Positions 22,901-30,450 of a DNA stretch of 55,024 nucleotides are shown here, piece by piece. The notes below the pieces were generated by a model, which worked only from the letters and a program-made list of their open reading frames with translations, was not told where the DNA came from and made no database searches. The translations under genes were made by a program, and so were the position numbers. The DNA lies in the IMG/VR virus record IMGVR_UViG_3300031920_000406, positions 1 through 55,024 of that record; one strand, given 5' to 3'. This DNA comes from a virus. The stretch's first letter is position 1, and each line of letters starts with the position of its first letter.

Positions 22901-23053
22901 TTATGACTGCTTTCGATCCTGATTTAGTGCCCAATCGTTCAGTATCTTTCTTATCACCACTTGCTGATCACACATTTCCTTCTGCGATTTTTTCTTGATA
23001 GCCTCATGCGAATATTTTGTAATTCTCTGGGGTTTGATTACTACTGTTTTCAT
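22901..23053 (-). CDS. Ribbon-helix-helix-like small protein
   Basis: 50 residues, RBS AAGGAG. TVVIKPQRITKY then two helices (SHEAIKKKSQKEM; QQVVIRKILNDWALN) fit a CopG/Arc-like DNA-binding fold. Could autoregulate the operon. Confidence 0.55.
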   Translation of the reverse strand: MKTVVIKPQRITKYSHEAIKKKSQKEMCDQQVVIRKILNDWALNQDRKQS

Positions 23054-23062
23054 AATAGCTCC

Positions 23063-23248
23063 TTAAAGGTATTTACTTTTTAGTGGTTTTAAACGCTTAT
23101 TTATTTGATAAAGCGCATTTCTAATCGCTTCTTTTTTGCTCACTTTATCTATAAAACGAATCTCTTCTCCATCATCAAAAATAACTTTTGTTGCTTTTCT
23201 TATATGATGTCCGTTGGATGAGATTAAATTGTAGTTTTCAACTTTCAT
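23063..23248 (-). CDS. Small hypothetical protein
   Basis: 61 residues; ATG chosen 5 bases after AGGAGG. Beta-hairpin front, helical back (KKEAIRNALYQINKRLKPLK). Unknown function. Confidence 0.55.
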   Translation of the reverse strand: MKVENYNLISSNGHHIRKATKVIFDDGEEIRFIDKVSKKEAIRNALYQINKRLKPLKSKYL

Positions 23249-23317
23249 TTCCACCTCCTGTTAATTGTTTCCGTTTCCGCCTCTCGCCAGCCTCGCGGCC
23301 TGAAGCGCTATCCTGTT

Positions 23318-23338
23318 TGCCGGGGATTAGCCCCGGCA
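23318..23338 (-). other. Perfect GC-rich hairpin
   Basis: TGCCGGGG and CCCCGGCA separated by five bases, between two leftward genes. No U-run follows on the minus strand, so it is more likely an RNA processing or stability element than a terminator. Confidence 0.6.
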
Positions 23339-23352
23339 CGGTTAATTATTTT

Positions 23353-23712
23353 TTACGGCGTTGAGTTGAGAAAATAATGACCATCGTAGCCAGCGTCAAA
23401 AAACATGCCGTCTTCTCTTTGTATACACATATCGAGACTATCTACCCCATACTGATGAGATATAGATTTTTTGGCAACCTCATCAGCAGTGTATATATAT
23501 TTGGGTTTTTCAATTCCTTCCTGACGATATGAGTATGCATATTTCAACTCCATCAATGATTCGATATCAGAATCTGATGAGTTCTCAAACACGGATTCGA
23601 TGTATTTTTCAAAATCGTCATCGTTAAGTGATTTTCTTGACTTTTTCCAGTCGCTGATTGTTGCCGCGTCTGTTCTCAGTTTCGCGAGTACCTCTGCTTT
23701 TGTGTGTTTCAT
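23353..23712 (-). CDS. Acidic hypothetical protein
   Basis: 119 residues, RBS AGGAGG with the TTAACAGGAGGT leader. DAATISDWKKSRKSLNDDDFEKYIESVFENSSDSDIESL is acidic; the C-terminus is aromatic. Acidic small phage proteins often mimic DNA, which is speculation here. Confidence 0.55.
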   Translation of the reverse strand: MKHTKAEVLAKLRTDAATISDWKKSRKSLNDDDFEKYIESVFENSSDSDIESLMELKYAYSYRQEGIEKPKYIYTADEVAKKSISHQYGVDSLDMCIQREDGMFFDAGYDGHYFLNSTP

Positions 23713-23746
23713 TGAGACCTCCTGTTAATGGTGAAAAAGTTCTTTG

Positions 23747-23914
23747 TTAATCGCAGTAAGTGTAATTATCACAGTTGTTTTTATTCCCCTTTTTGTACAT
23801 ATTTCCCTTTTTACATTCGATTCCAGACCATAGGCAGCACGGACAGCCAAATGTTGATGTCTGTACATTTTTTGGAGCTTTATTTTTCTGTTTGTTTTGT
23901 TTTAATGTTTTCAT
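23747..23914 (-). CDS. Cys-rich basic peptide
   Basis: 55 residues, Lys/Asn-rich, with CPCCLWSGIEC, then two more Cys near the end; likely metal-binding. RBS AGGGATAG moderate. Confidence 0.45.
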   Translation of the reverse strand: MKTLKQNKQKNKAPKNVQTSTFGCPCCLWSGIECKKGNMYKKGNKNNCDNYTYCD

Positions 23915-23953
23915 TATCTATCCCTATCATTTGTGATTGTGATTGTGATTGTT

Positions 23954-24154
23954 TTATATTTCGCAAATGTCAAGCAGTTTCTCTTCTGTCAACTCCTCTT
24001 CATTATACCAGACCTTTTCTACGATTTTCGCTGCCTTTTTGTATGACATTCTCTTTGTTATACCGTATGCGTAATAGCTTCCGATGAAAAAATCGGCATC
24101 GTTTTCACGCAAATAGACGCTCTCATCGCTATTGTTGAATCTATATTTTTCCAT
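23954..24154 (-). CDS. Small hypothetical protein
   Basis: 66 residues from the ATG after TTAACAGGAG. Aromatic (FFIGSYYAYGITKR) then helical (KAAKIVEKVWYNEEELTEEKLL). Unknown function. Confidence 0.55.
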   Translation of the reverse strand: MEKYRFNNSDESVYLRENDADFFIGSYYAYGITKRMSYKKAAKIVEKVWYNEEELTEEKLLDICEI

Positions 24155-24181
24155 TTTCAAACTCCTGTTAATACTTAATTG

Positions 24182-24388
24182 TTAATATTTCCTTTTCAAT
24201 TCAATACAGCTTATTGCAAGCTTCATTTTCAAAGTTTTGATATCATCACAATGTTCAATATATTCTATGAGATCATTCGCTTTTTTTTCATCACATATTC
24301 TATCAGTTACCCAAATATTATCGACCTCGATAATACACGCAAAGGGATATTTTTCAGTCCCGGGTATTTTGATCAATTCTGTTTTCAT
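24182..24388 (-). CDS. Small hypothetical protein
   Basis: 68 residues; its ATG overlaps the stop of the upstream gene (TAATG), so translation is probably coupled. Alpha/beta pattern. Unknown function. Confidence 0.55.
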   Translation of the reverse strand: MKTELIKIPGTEKYPFACIIEVDNIWVTDRICDEKKANDLIEYIEHCDDIKTLKMKLAISCIELKRKY

Positions 24389-24543
24389 TATAGTTCTTTT
24401 ATCTGATTACAATAAAAAACAACTGCCTCTATTTGTGTCGGAAATGACTGTACTAGTATTTCGTCAAGCTGGTTATACTCAGGATAGATTTTTACCATTT
24501 TCCCAGAAATTTCAATTGTTATTTCATTTATCGTTGTTTTCAC
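24388..24543 (-). CDS. First gene of the leftward small-gene operon
   Basis: 51 residues from a GTG start with AAAGGA seven bases upstream and a strong promoter directly before it. Sequence INEITIEISGKMVKIYPEYNQLDEI. Unknown function. Confidence 0.55.
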   Translation of the reverse strand: MKTTINEITIEISGKMVKIYPEYNQLDEILVQSFPTQIEAVVFYCNQIKEL

Positions 24544-24574
24544 TTTATTTTCCTTTGTTTATTGTTATACTAAT

Positions 24575-24603
24575 AATATACAACAATCCGCCACAAAAGT
24601 CAA
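24575..24603 (-). promoter_or_regulatory. Sigma70-type promoter of the leftward small-gene operon
   Basis: On the minus strand TTGACT (24598-24603), 17-bp spacer, TATATT (24575-24580). It shares spacing and -10 sequence with the promoter at 2635-2663, so both operons are likely early and co-regulated. Confidence 0.85.
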
Positions 24604-24680
24604 CAGTTATTTTCATTATTTTTAACCTAATAATTTAATATTTTTATAGCAAATATGAGCACCAGTTTTTTTTTACCTTT

Positions 24681-25312
24681 CGAAAAGGGAAACAGGGGCC
24701 GACCCCACAACAGGACAGAAAAAAGAGAAACCCGGGACCGGAACAAGCAGAGAGGAACCCGGCACGACACGCCACGATGAAACACCCCCGACGCAGGGCA
24801 GCGAGGCAACAGAGGCAGACGGCAAGAAAACGAAAACAGGAACGCCACGGCGGGCCGCTGCAAAGGCACACAGCCACGAGCCCGAACGGATGAACGACGG
24901 GGAACGGGGAAAAACGAACAGGCAGGAGCAGGCGGCAACGAGCCGGAGAGAGCGGGCACGGAGGGCGGCAGCAGAGCGCACGCCGGAAACTGAAAACAAC
25001 CGAAGAGGAAGCCTGGCAGCAGCAGCAGCAGAGCGGATGGTGAGATCGAGGCCAGAGGGACAACAACCGACCGCAAAAGAACCACCGGCAGCAACAACAG
25101 AAGGAGCCAAAGCGGAAAGCACCGCACGGGACGCGAGAAGGCTGGAAGACGGAAGGCCCCGCCGGGAACCCGAAAAAGCCACAACGGAGCAGAAAGAAGC
25201 GGAAGACCAAAAAGAAGCCACAAGGAACCCCCAGGAAAAAGGAAACAACGCACCCAAAAAACGACCACCAAAAAAAAAGAAAAAACAAAAAAAAAGAAAA
25301 ACAACGCCGGAA
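24681..25312 (+). other. 632-base tract almost free of T on the plus strand
   Basis: Only nine T occur in 632 bases (24778, 24859, 24891, 24991, 25014, 25038, 25041, 25046, 25143), including a run of 169 bases with none (25144-25312). A, C and G are all frequent. Both edges are sharp: a T run ends at 24680 and normal sequence resumes at 25313. Because every stop codon contains T on the plus strand (A on the minus strand), all six frames are open by default, so long ORFs here carry no coding evidence. None has a convincing ribosome binding site. No transcript, origin or repeat type is recognised. Confidence 0.9.
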
Positions 25313-25998
25313 TCTGACTGCATTGATTCTGAGTGTTTGGGATTTTTTGCGATAGAGCCAGGACGGCGGAATATTCTTGCTACCAATTCGCGGTTTTCAT
25401 TTTTTTTTTTGAAATCGATTAAGGTTGGGGCAAAAAAAAATTAAAACTGCGAGCAAAACGGCGAACGATCCGCTACGCTATTCGGACTGGGGAAAATTTG
25501 TTTGGGGGGTTAGTTTTTCCAGGGCGTGAAGCCTACCTGCGTGTCCCCCCAATTTTTCCCACTTCCAAAGGAAAAGAGAGCCGTCCAAACCGCCATTTCC
25601 GGCTTGTTTTTTTTTGTTTTTCTTCCTCCCAATAATATTTTTTGCCCCCTGGGGGGTATGGGGGGAATACGATATAAACTCGCGAGATTGTCACGCGTTC
25701 CTTGTAGTGGTTTTGTAATATTGCTTGGACGTTGAAACCGCAGGAGTATAAAAACAGATGCCTATTGAATCCTTATGCCGGAATATAACTTGATATACTC
25801 TAAAAAGCGCTACCTTCACTGCCGAGGAATAGCGCCGTTTCACCGCTAAGCGTGAGTTGTCCAGGGATGGCAAATCTCTCTCGGCGTTTAGTCTATTAGG
25901 TGTTTAGCGCGGCCGGATGCTTAGATTGTTTTTACTACCCTATACTTTTTTGCGCAAGGCAGGCGGAGGGAATTTATTGTGTTTCTGTTACGGGAACT
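25313..25998. other. Non-coding stretch between T-free tract and parS
   Basis: About 690 bases without a supported gene. It holds homopolymer runs (G6 near 25502, C6 near 25545, the palindrome CCCCCTGGGGGG near 25643) and a hairpin GCGCTA...TAGCGC near 25807-25835. Together with the flanking elements it looks like a structural or maintenance region rather than coding DNA. Confidence 0.6.
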
Positions 25999-26014
25999 TG
26001 TTTCACGTGAAACA
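25999..26014. promoter_or_regulatory. parS-type centromere site
   Basis: TGTTTCACGTGAAACA, a perfect 16-bp palindrome identical to the chromosomal parS motif recognised by ParB/Spo0J across bacteria. A chance match to 16 bases in 55 kb is very unlikely. No ParA or ParB gene is visible in the window, so the reader would be a host or off-window ParB. Confidence 0.85.
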
Positions 26015-26045
26015 CCGACTGGAAGGTAGCCCGGAGCTACGCCGA

Positions 26046-26068
26046 CACCCTCTTTTTTGAGGGGGGTG
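26046..26068 (-). other. Hairpin at the end of the late operon
   Basis: CACCCTC, six T, then GAGGGGGGTG, a few bases beyond the stop of 26073-26360. It sits where the leftward late transcript should end, but the minus strand lacks a following U-run, so termination is only suggested. Confidence 0.45.
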
Positions 26069-26072
26069 CGCC

Positions 26073-26360
26073 CTAAAGCACTATACGCTTAATAACGTCC
26101 TCAAATCCATCTGCCACTCCATTTAGTTCAAACACTTTACACTCCAGTTTTTTAAACAACACCCCCTTCACCTTTCGCCCTCGTTCTTCATCCTTTTTTT
26201 CATCCGGATTTAATTCTTCACAAACATCCGACAGTCTATCTCTCAATCTATCCAATAACTCTTTAAACCTTGTTTCCGCAGCATCCAGCCCAGTTAAGAT
26301 AAACTCGGATTCTCTGACCTTTGTTTTCTCAGGCTCTTGAACAACCGTTTTTTCTTCCAT
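26073..26360 (-). CDS. Coiled-coil hypothetical protein
   Basis: 95 residues, start at the ATG after AGGATA. Charged helix (AAETRFKELLDRLRDRLSDVCEELNPDEKKDEERGRK). Last gene of the late region. About 215 AT-rich bases upstream hold no supported gene. Confidence 0.5.
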   Translation of the reverse strand: MEEKTVVQEPEKTKVRESEFILTGLDAAETRFKELLDRLRDRLSDVCEELNPDEKKDEERGRKVKGVLFKKLECKVFELNGVADGFEDVIKRIVL

Positions 26361-26577
26361 CTTATTATATCCTTTCTCAAAAAATTGAAGATTTTGCATG
26401 TTAACCTAATTATTTTTTCCTATCTTATTTAATTTTACCAGCTCTCCACTTTTCTAATCTATATACTTCTCTGACTATCCTTTTACTATTATAATTTTTT
26501 ACCGATTGGTTTTTACTATTTCACTATTACACCTCAACCCCTAGAAGATCCCACCGAAGTTTCTCATAAGCATCTAA

Positions 26578-26832
26578 CTAACATCGAGCTGTTAAATTTT
26601 TTTTCTCTGCCCGCCACTGTTTTCGCCATTTATAGATCTGTTTATCCAAATATTTTCTAACACTCGCCTCTGTTAGTTCAATATTTCCCTCCGGACAAGT
26701 AGCAAGCGAGCAAAAAATCACCGGATTATGATTAGATACACTGCATGCCCACCGTTGGATATTCTTTGAAATACTTACCTTGACCGATTTACTACATTTT
26801 CCCGGGTGAGGGCATATACCTTTATCGCGCAT
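26578..26832 (-). CDS. Cys/His-rich hypothetical protein
   Basis: 84 residues. GICPHPGKCSK at the front, then WACSVSNHNPVIFCSLATCPEG, suggests metal binding; C-terminal helix is basic and Trp-rich. Unknown function. Confidence 0.5.
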   Translation of the reverse strand: MRDKGICPHPGKCSKSVKVSISKNIQRWACSVSNHNPVIFCSLATCPEGNIELTEASVRKYLDKQIYKWRKQWRAEKKNLTARC

Positions 26833-26858
26833 TCTTTTATTACTCCTATCTTTCCTAT

Positions 26859-27404
26859 TTATATTCCTGGTCGATTATCTTGTAAGATCCCTTTCTCTGA
26901 TATCCACCCTACATGATGTGATGGGTTCCCTCTTTGCACGGAGAAAGGGTTTACGGGTGATTTTACTACCGCACCTTCTTCGATCATCGAATATCGACCT
27001 AAGTCACAGCCCGATACGATCACCGCGTTTGCTCCTATCGTGCTGCCCTTACCGACGCGAACCCCAATGAATGCGTGGCGTTTGTTGATCATCGCCCGCG
27101 CATATCGCACATTAGTCAAACAGGACCCGCTTCCCATAAATACCCCTTCTTTGAGTATACATTCCTCTGGGATGGATACAAAGTTTTGAATTCTGCAATT
27201 GTCCCCAATTTCACTTCCTGGACCGACGTATACATTTTGGCCGATTATTACATTTGCGCCGATTATACAGTATTCACCAATATGTGTTCCTGCCCAAATC
27301 TTTGTTCCTGGACCTATAGAACAGTCTTTGTCTACGTGTGCACTATTTTCTATCATTACATCCTGCCACTGGTTTCGATTATTTTCTTTCACGAAATCTT
27401 CCAT
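26859..27404 (-). CDS. Hexapeptide-repeat acyltransferase
   Basis: 181 residues made largely of left-handed beta-helix hexapeptides (IGPGTKIWAGTHIGEYCIIGANVIIGQNVYVGPG near 32-70). Resembles sugar O- or N-acetyltransferases of the WbbJ/WlbB type that work on surface polysaccharide precursors. Near other surface-modifying genes, so a role in altering virion or host glycans is likely but inferred. Confidence 0.8.
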   Translation of the reverse strand: MEDFVKENNRNQWQDVMIENSAHVDKDCSIGPGTKIWAGTHIGEYCIIGANVIIGQNVYVGPGSEIGDNCRIQNFVSIPEECILKEGVFMGSGSCLTNVRYARAMINKRHAFIGVRVGKGSTIGANAVIVSGCDLGRYSMIEEGAVVKSPVNPFSVQRGNPSHHVGWISEKGILQDNRPGI

Positions 27405-27533
27405 CTTTCCACCTCTTAATCCTTCGATTTCACCTTCCTTTGTTTTATCCTTTTCTTTACCCAGGTTTTATTATTCACTTTAATATACACACTTTAGACT
27501 CTATTTGGGAACCATTCTCTGTGCGAACCCTCT

Positions 27534-27764
27534 TTATGGATTTTTATTTTTTTGCCAGAGTGTTGAATCTGAGAAGTCGATCCAAAGTGTGCACGACATT
27601 ATTACTTCATCAATCTCAAATGGCCAGTCATCCGGCGGTACTGAGTCGCAAAAAACAAGTGTTATCGTTGGCACTGGTTCTGGGCATGTGCTTCCTGCAC
27701 AGCCTCCCAATATTACTATCATTACAATGCTTGCGATTAAACCCAATACAAGTTCTTTAATCAT
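27534..27764 (-). CDS. Small lipoprotein
   Basis: 76 residues. Signal sequence MIKELVLGLIASIVMIVILGGC ends in the lipobox LGGC, so Cys22 would be lipidated. Small phage lipoproteins serve as spanin outer subunits or superinfection-exclusion factors; neither can be assigned. ATGA overlap with the upstream gene. Confidence 0.7.
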   Translation of the reverse strand: MIKELVLGLIASIVMIVILGGCAGSTCPEPVPTITLVFCDSVPPDDWPFEIDEVIMSCTLWIDFSDSTLWQKNKNP

Positions 27765-27937
27765 TTTTTTACCTTAACTCCCTTTTTTTCTTTTTTGAGT
27801 TCTTCACGGCTTTTATATCCATCACAGCTAACTTTCCGTACTCGTTTCCCACATTTCGGTTGCCCAGATTGACGGTAAGCGCAGCTGCATGGAAATGGGC
27901 AAATGAATTCTTTTGCATCACTTTCGCTTTTCATCAT
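27761..27937 (-). CDS. Cys-cluster basic protein
   Basis: 58 residues; the ATG overlaps the stop of the propeller gene (ATGA). CPFPCSCAYRQSGQPKCGKRVRKVSC gives five or six Cys, probably metal-binding; Lys-rich tail. Confidence 0.55.
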   Translation of the reverse strand: MMKSESDAKEFICPFPCSCAYRQSGQPKCGKRVRKVSCDGYKSREELKKEKKGVKVKK

Positions 27938-29424
27938 AGTCCCTTTGCTTGTACATTTACGAAGAATGGAATACCTTCCAGGATTTCCCCGCCTGCGAGT
28001 ACCGCGTATAACTTGAACCACCATTTACCCTTTATAGAATTCAACCCTACCGAGACATATCCCACCACCCCATCATCTGACACGTGCGAACCGGCAAGTG
28101 AACCACTCGCCCCATTTGGGTCAATGTAAAGAATTACAATAGAAGTTGCAGTAATCATCGATCGGCTCTGATCTTCAATAAGAATTACGTGGTAATTCTG
28201 ATCAATATCAATAATATCCGAAGGCCAGTACCGAGAATTGTTGGAAACCCTTTCCCCCAGCAATTCAATAACTTCAATATAATCTATTCTTGTAAAAATG
28301 TCCACGCCCACTGCATTGGTAGCTGTTAGCGAAACGGTGAAAAACCCAACGGAACTATAACGATGTGCTGGCGCAAATCCAGTACTGGACAATCCATTCC
28401 CAAAAGTCCATAAATATGTTGGTTTATCTAAATCATAAACTGTTTCGTTAGTGAATTGTACCACTAAAGGTCTAAATCCTGTCAAAGGAATCGCTGTGAA
28501 ATTAGCAGAAAGTAAATACTTTAGTCTATATAATTTCCCGCTAATAAATGTTCCACCGTACAAACGATCGTTATAAATTTCCAACGAGAAAACAACATAT
28601 TCCAACGGTAAATACCCACAAATTTGTTCCCACGCACTCCTTAAATCATTCAAGCGATACAAATAACCCCCATAAGACCCACTGCTTATACCAGTACATC
28701 CATACAAATCATTATCATATACTATTAAATCAAAAACATGCAATGCCTCTAATGTCTCACACACTTGTTCCCAAGCATTCCTTGCAAAATTTAATCTGAA
28801 CAATCTACCCCCTGGGCTGGTGCTACCATATAGCCGACCTTCAAAAACTGCCAGCGAGTTTATTAGTCCTTGTCCATTTAACTCTGCACACACTTGTTCC
28901 CAAGCATTCCTTGCAAAATTTAATCTGAACAATCTACCCCCTGGGCTGGTGCTACCATATAGCCGACCTTCAAAAACTGCCAGCGAGTTTATTAGTCCTT
29001 GTCCATTTAACTGTGCACATATCTGCTCCCACGCATTGCCTGCTAGATTTAATATGAATAATCTACCCCCAAATCCTGTTCCACAATATAAACGCCCCTC
29101 GAACACAATTAAACTCTTCATATGTAATTGACTGTTTAATATACCGCAAATCCGTTCCCACGAATTCCCTGCTAGGTTTAATCTGTACAAATCACCATTC
29201 TCCGTTCCACCATATAACCGATTTTCAAAAACAGTGAGAGACAATATCATACGTCTGTCCAAGAACTTTCCGCACACCTGTTCCCAAGCAGTTTCCGTCA
29301 GATTCATTCTAAATAATCTACCACCAGTTCCTGTTCCACCATATAGCCGACCTTCAAAAACAGCCAGCGAGTATATACGGGATTGCCCATTTAACAGAGT
29401 ACACACTTGCACCCAATTAGCCAT
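27934..29424 (-). CDS. Beta-propeller / PKD receptor-binding-type virion protein
   Basis: 496 residues. About seven to eight repeats of roughly 43 residues (SLAVFEGRLYGGTGTGGRLF, W-EQVC) fill residues 1-310 and read as a beta-propeller. A PKD domain follows (YLWTFGNGLSSTGFAPAHRY near 325-375). The last 100 residues (KWWFKLYAVLAGGEILEGIP) are shared with the next gene. Late position and sticky-domain architecture suggest a fibre or receptor-binding protein; no signal peptide. Confidence 0.65.
   Translation of the reverse strand: MANWVQVCTLLNGQSRIYSLAVFEGRLYGGTGTGGRLFRMNLTETAWEQVCGKFLDRRMILSLTVFENRLYGGTENGDLYRLNLAGNSWERICGILNSQLHMKSLIVFEGRLYCGTGFGGRLFILNLAGNAWEQICAQLNGQGLINSLAVFEGRLYGSTSPGGRLFRLNFARNAWEQVCAELNGQGLINSLAVFEGRLYGSTSPGGRLFRLNFARNAWEQVCETLEALHVFDLIVYDNDLYGCTGISSGSYGGYLYRLNDLRSAWEQICGYLPLEYVVFSLEIYNDRLYGGTFISGKLYRLKYLLSANFTAIPLTGFRPLVVQFTNETVYDLDKPTYLWTFGNGLSSTGFAPAHRYSSVGFFTVSLTATNAVGVDIFTRIDYIEVIELLGERVSNNSRYWPSDIIDIDQNYHVILIEDQSRSMITATSIVILYIDPNGASGSLAGSHVSDDGVVGYVSVGLNSIKGKWWFKLYAVLAGGEILEGIPFFVNVQAKGL
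28761..29018 (-). repeat. Near-identical 129-bp tandem duplication in the propeller gene
   Basis: Copies 28761-28889 and 28890-29018 are almost identical, encoding two equal 43-residue repeats (NARNAWEQVCAELNGQ type). Other repeats of the gene are much more diverged, so this duplication is recent. Confidence 0.9.
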
Positions 29425-29631
29425 AAATTTTTATACTTTCACCACACCAAACAATTTGTTATTTTGAATAAATACTCATACTTCAAAACCTCAACGTTTA
29501 AATTCCACAAGTTACCAGACAAAGAACACAACCACACAATCGACACTTGGTTTTCACGCTGACCACCGCTTTTCCCTCAACACGGTATTCAGAGTTCTGG
29601 GGCCTAACAGAAAAACGAAAACACAACAGAA
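29425..29631. other. Short intergenic stretch
   Basis: About 200 bases between two late genes with no frame, terminator or promoter that I can support. Confidence 0.5.
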
Positions 29632-30441
29632 TTAATACCACCGAGGTTGCACATTTACGAAGAATGGAATTCCTTCCAGGATTTCTCCTCCTACTAATAC
29701 TGCATATAATTTAAACCACCATTTACCTGTTTTGTTGTTTAGTCCTGCTGTTATCGGGGCTATGATTCGGTTTTGGTCGATAATATCACCTGTGATATTT
29801 CCTGTTATTCCATTTGGGTCTTTGTATTCGATTTCTATAGTTGTTGCTCCGAATAGGGATCTACCGTAGTCTTCCTTCGCTATTACAGAATATCCCTGAT
29901 TGATGTGGATTATATCTTTATAGAAACTTCCGAAATTAGTAACTTGTTCTCCCTGCACATTTACCGTTAGAGCCACGTAAACTTGTGTGCATTGGCTTTC
30001 GCATCCTGCTCCTCCTGATATTAACCGTATTCCTGCTTCGAGCGCATTTACATCTGCGATTGTCCAGAACAGGTCGGTTTCCGGGTTTACATTCCATGCG
30101 TTCATGTATTCTACAAATGCTTCTGTCAATACCTCTACCGCACCTCTGGACGTTACCGCTCCTGGTCGCACACAGACCTCCACAGAGCATATTTGAGTAT
30201 TGTTTTCTCTTTCTGACAATCCGATTATTGCCACACTATCGATGTTTATTTGTTGACCCGCTTGAATAACTGACATATCGTACATATCTTCTTGTGTGCC
30301 GTTTTCCGTGTAGACGTATGATTCATCCATCAGGCTTTCCGGATAGTCGTTTACGCATTCCCAATTAGGCCGAGCTCCTGGTACAGCAGTTAGTCCCGTT
30401 ACCGACCCTGCCCCATTTGGTTTGATTATTATTGAACCCAT
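29632..30441 (-). CDS. Virion protein sharing a C-terminal domain with its neighbour
   Basis: 269 residues. The unique front (to about 165) is followed by a domain of about 95 residues that closely matches the end of 27934-29424 (DPNG...GKWWFKLYAVLVGGEILEGIPFFVNVQ), partly at DNA level too. The shared domain probably anchors both to the same virion site; beta-rich. Directly downstream of the portal. Confidence 0.55.
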   Translation of the reverse strand: MGSIIIKPNGAGSVTGLTAVPGARPNWECVNDYPESLMDESYVYTENGTQEDMYDMSVIQAGQQINIDSVAIIGLSERENNTQICSVEVCVRPGAVTSRGAVEVLTEAFVEYMNAWNVNPETDLFWTIADVNALEAGIRLISGGAGCESQCTQVYVALTVNVQGEQVTNFGSFYKDIIHINQGYSVIAKEDYGRSLFGATTIEIEYKDPNGITGNITGDIIDQNRIIAPITAGLNNKTGKWWFKLYAVLVGGEILEGIPFFVNVQPRWY

Positions 30442-30450
30442 ATTCTTTTG

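Noticed and set aside
23728-24087. Plus-strand ORF of 119 codons
   Set aside because: It is antisense to small leftward genes that have good start signals, and its Cys/Phe-rich translation looks like a shadow frame.
24681-25312. Diversity-generating retroelement target (A-specific mutagenesis on the minus strand)
   Set aside because: No reverse transcriptase, no template repeat and no receptor gene end here; loss of nearly all A is also beyond what such mutagenesis leaves.
24627-25444. Several long overlapping ORFs on both strands (up to about 237 codons)
   Set aside because: The tract almost lacks T (plus) and A (minus), so stop codons cannot occur in any frame. None has a ribosome binding site, and the translations are low-complexity (Leu/Phe-rich or Arg/Glu/Ala-rich).
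25740-25900. tRNA-like fold near the GCGCTA...TAGCGC hairpin
   Set aside because: No T-loop consensus, anticodon arm or CCA-ready acceptor stem can be drawn.
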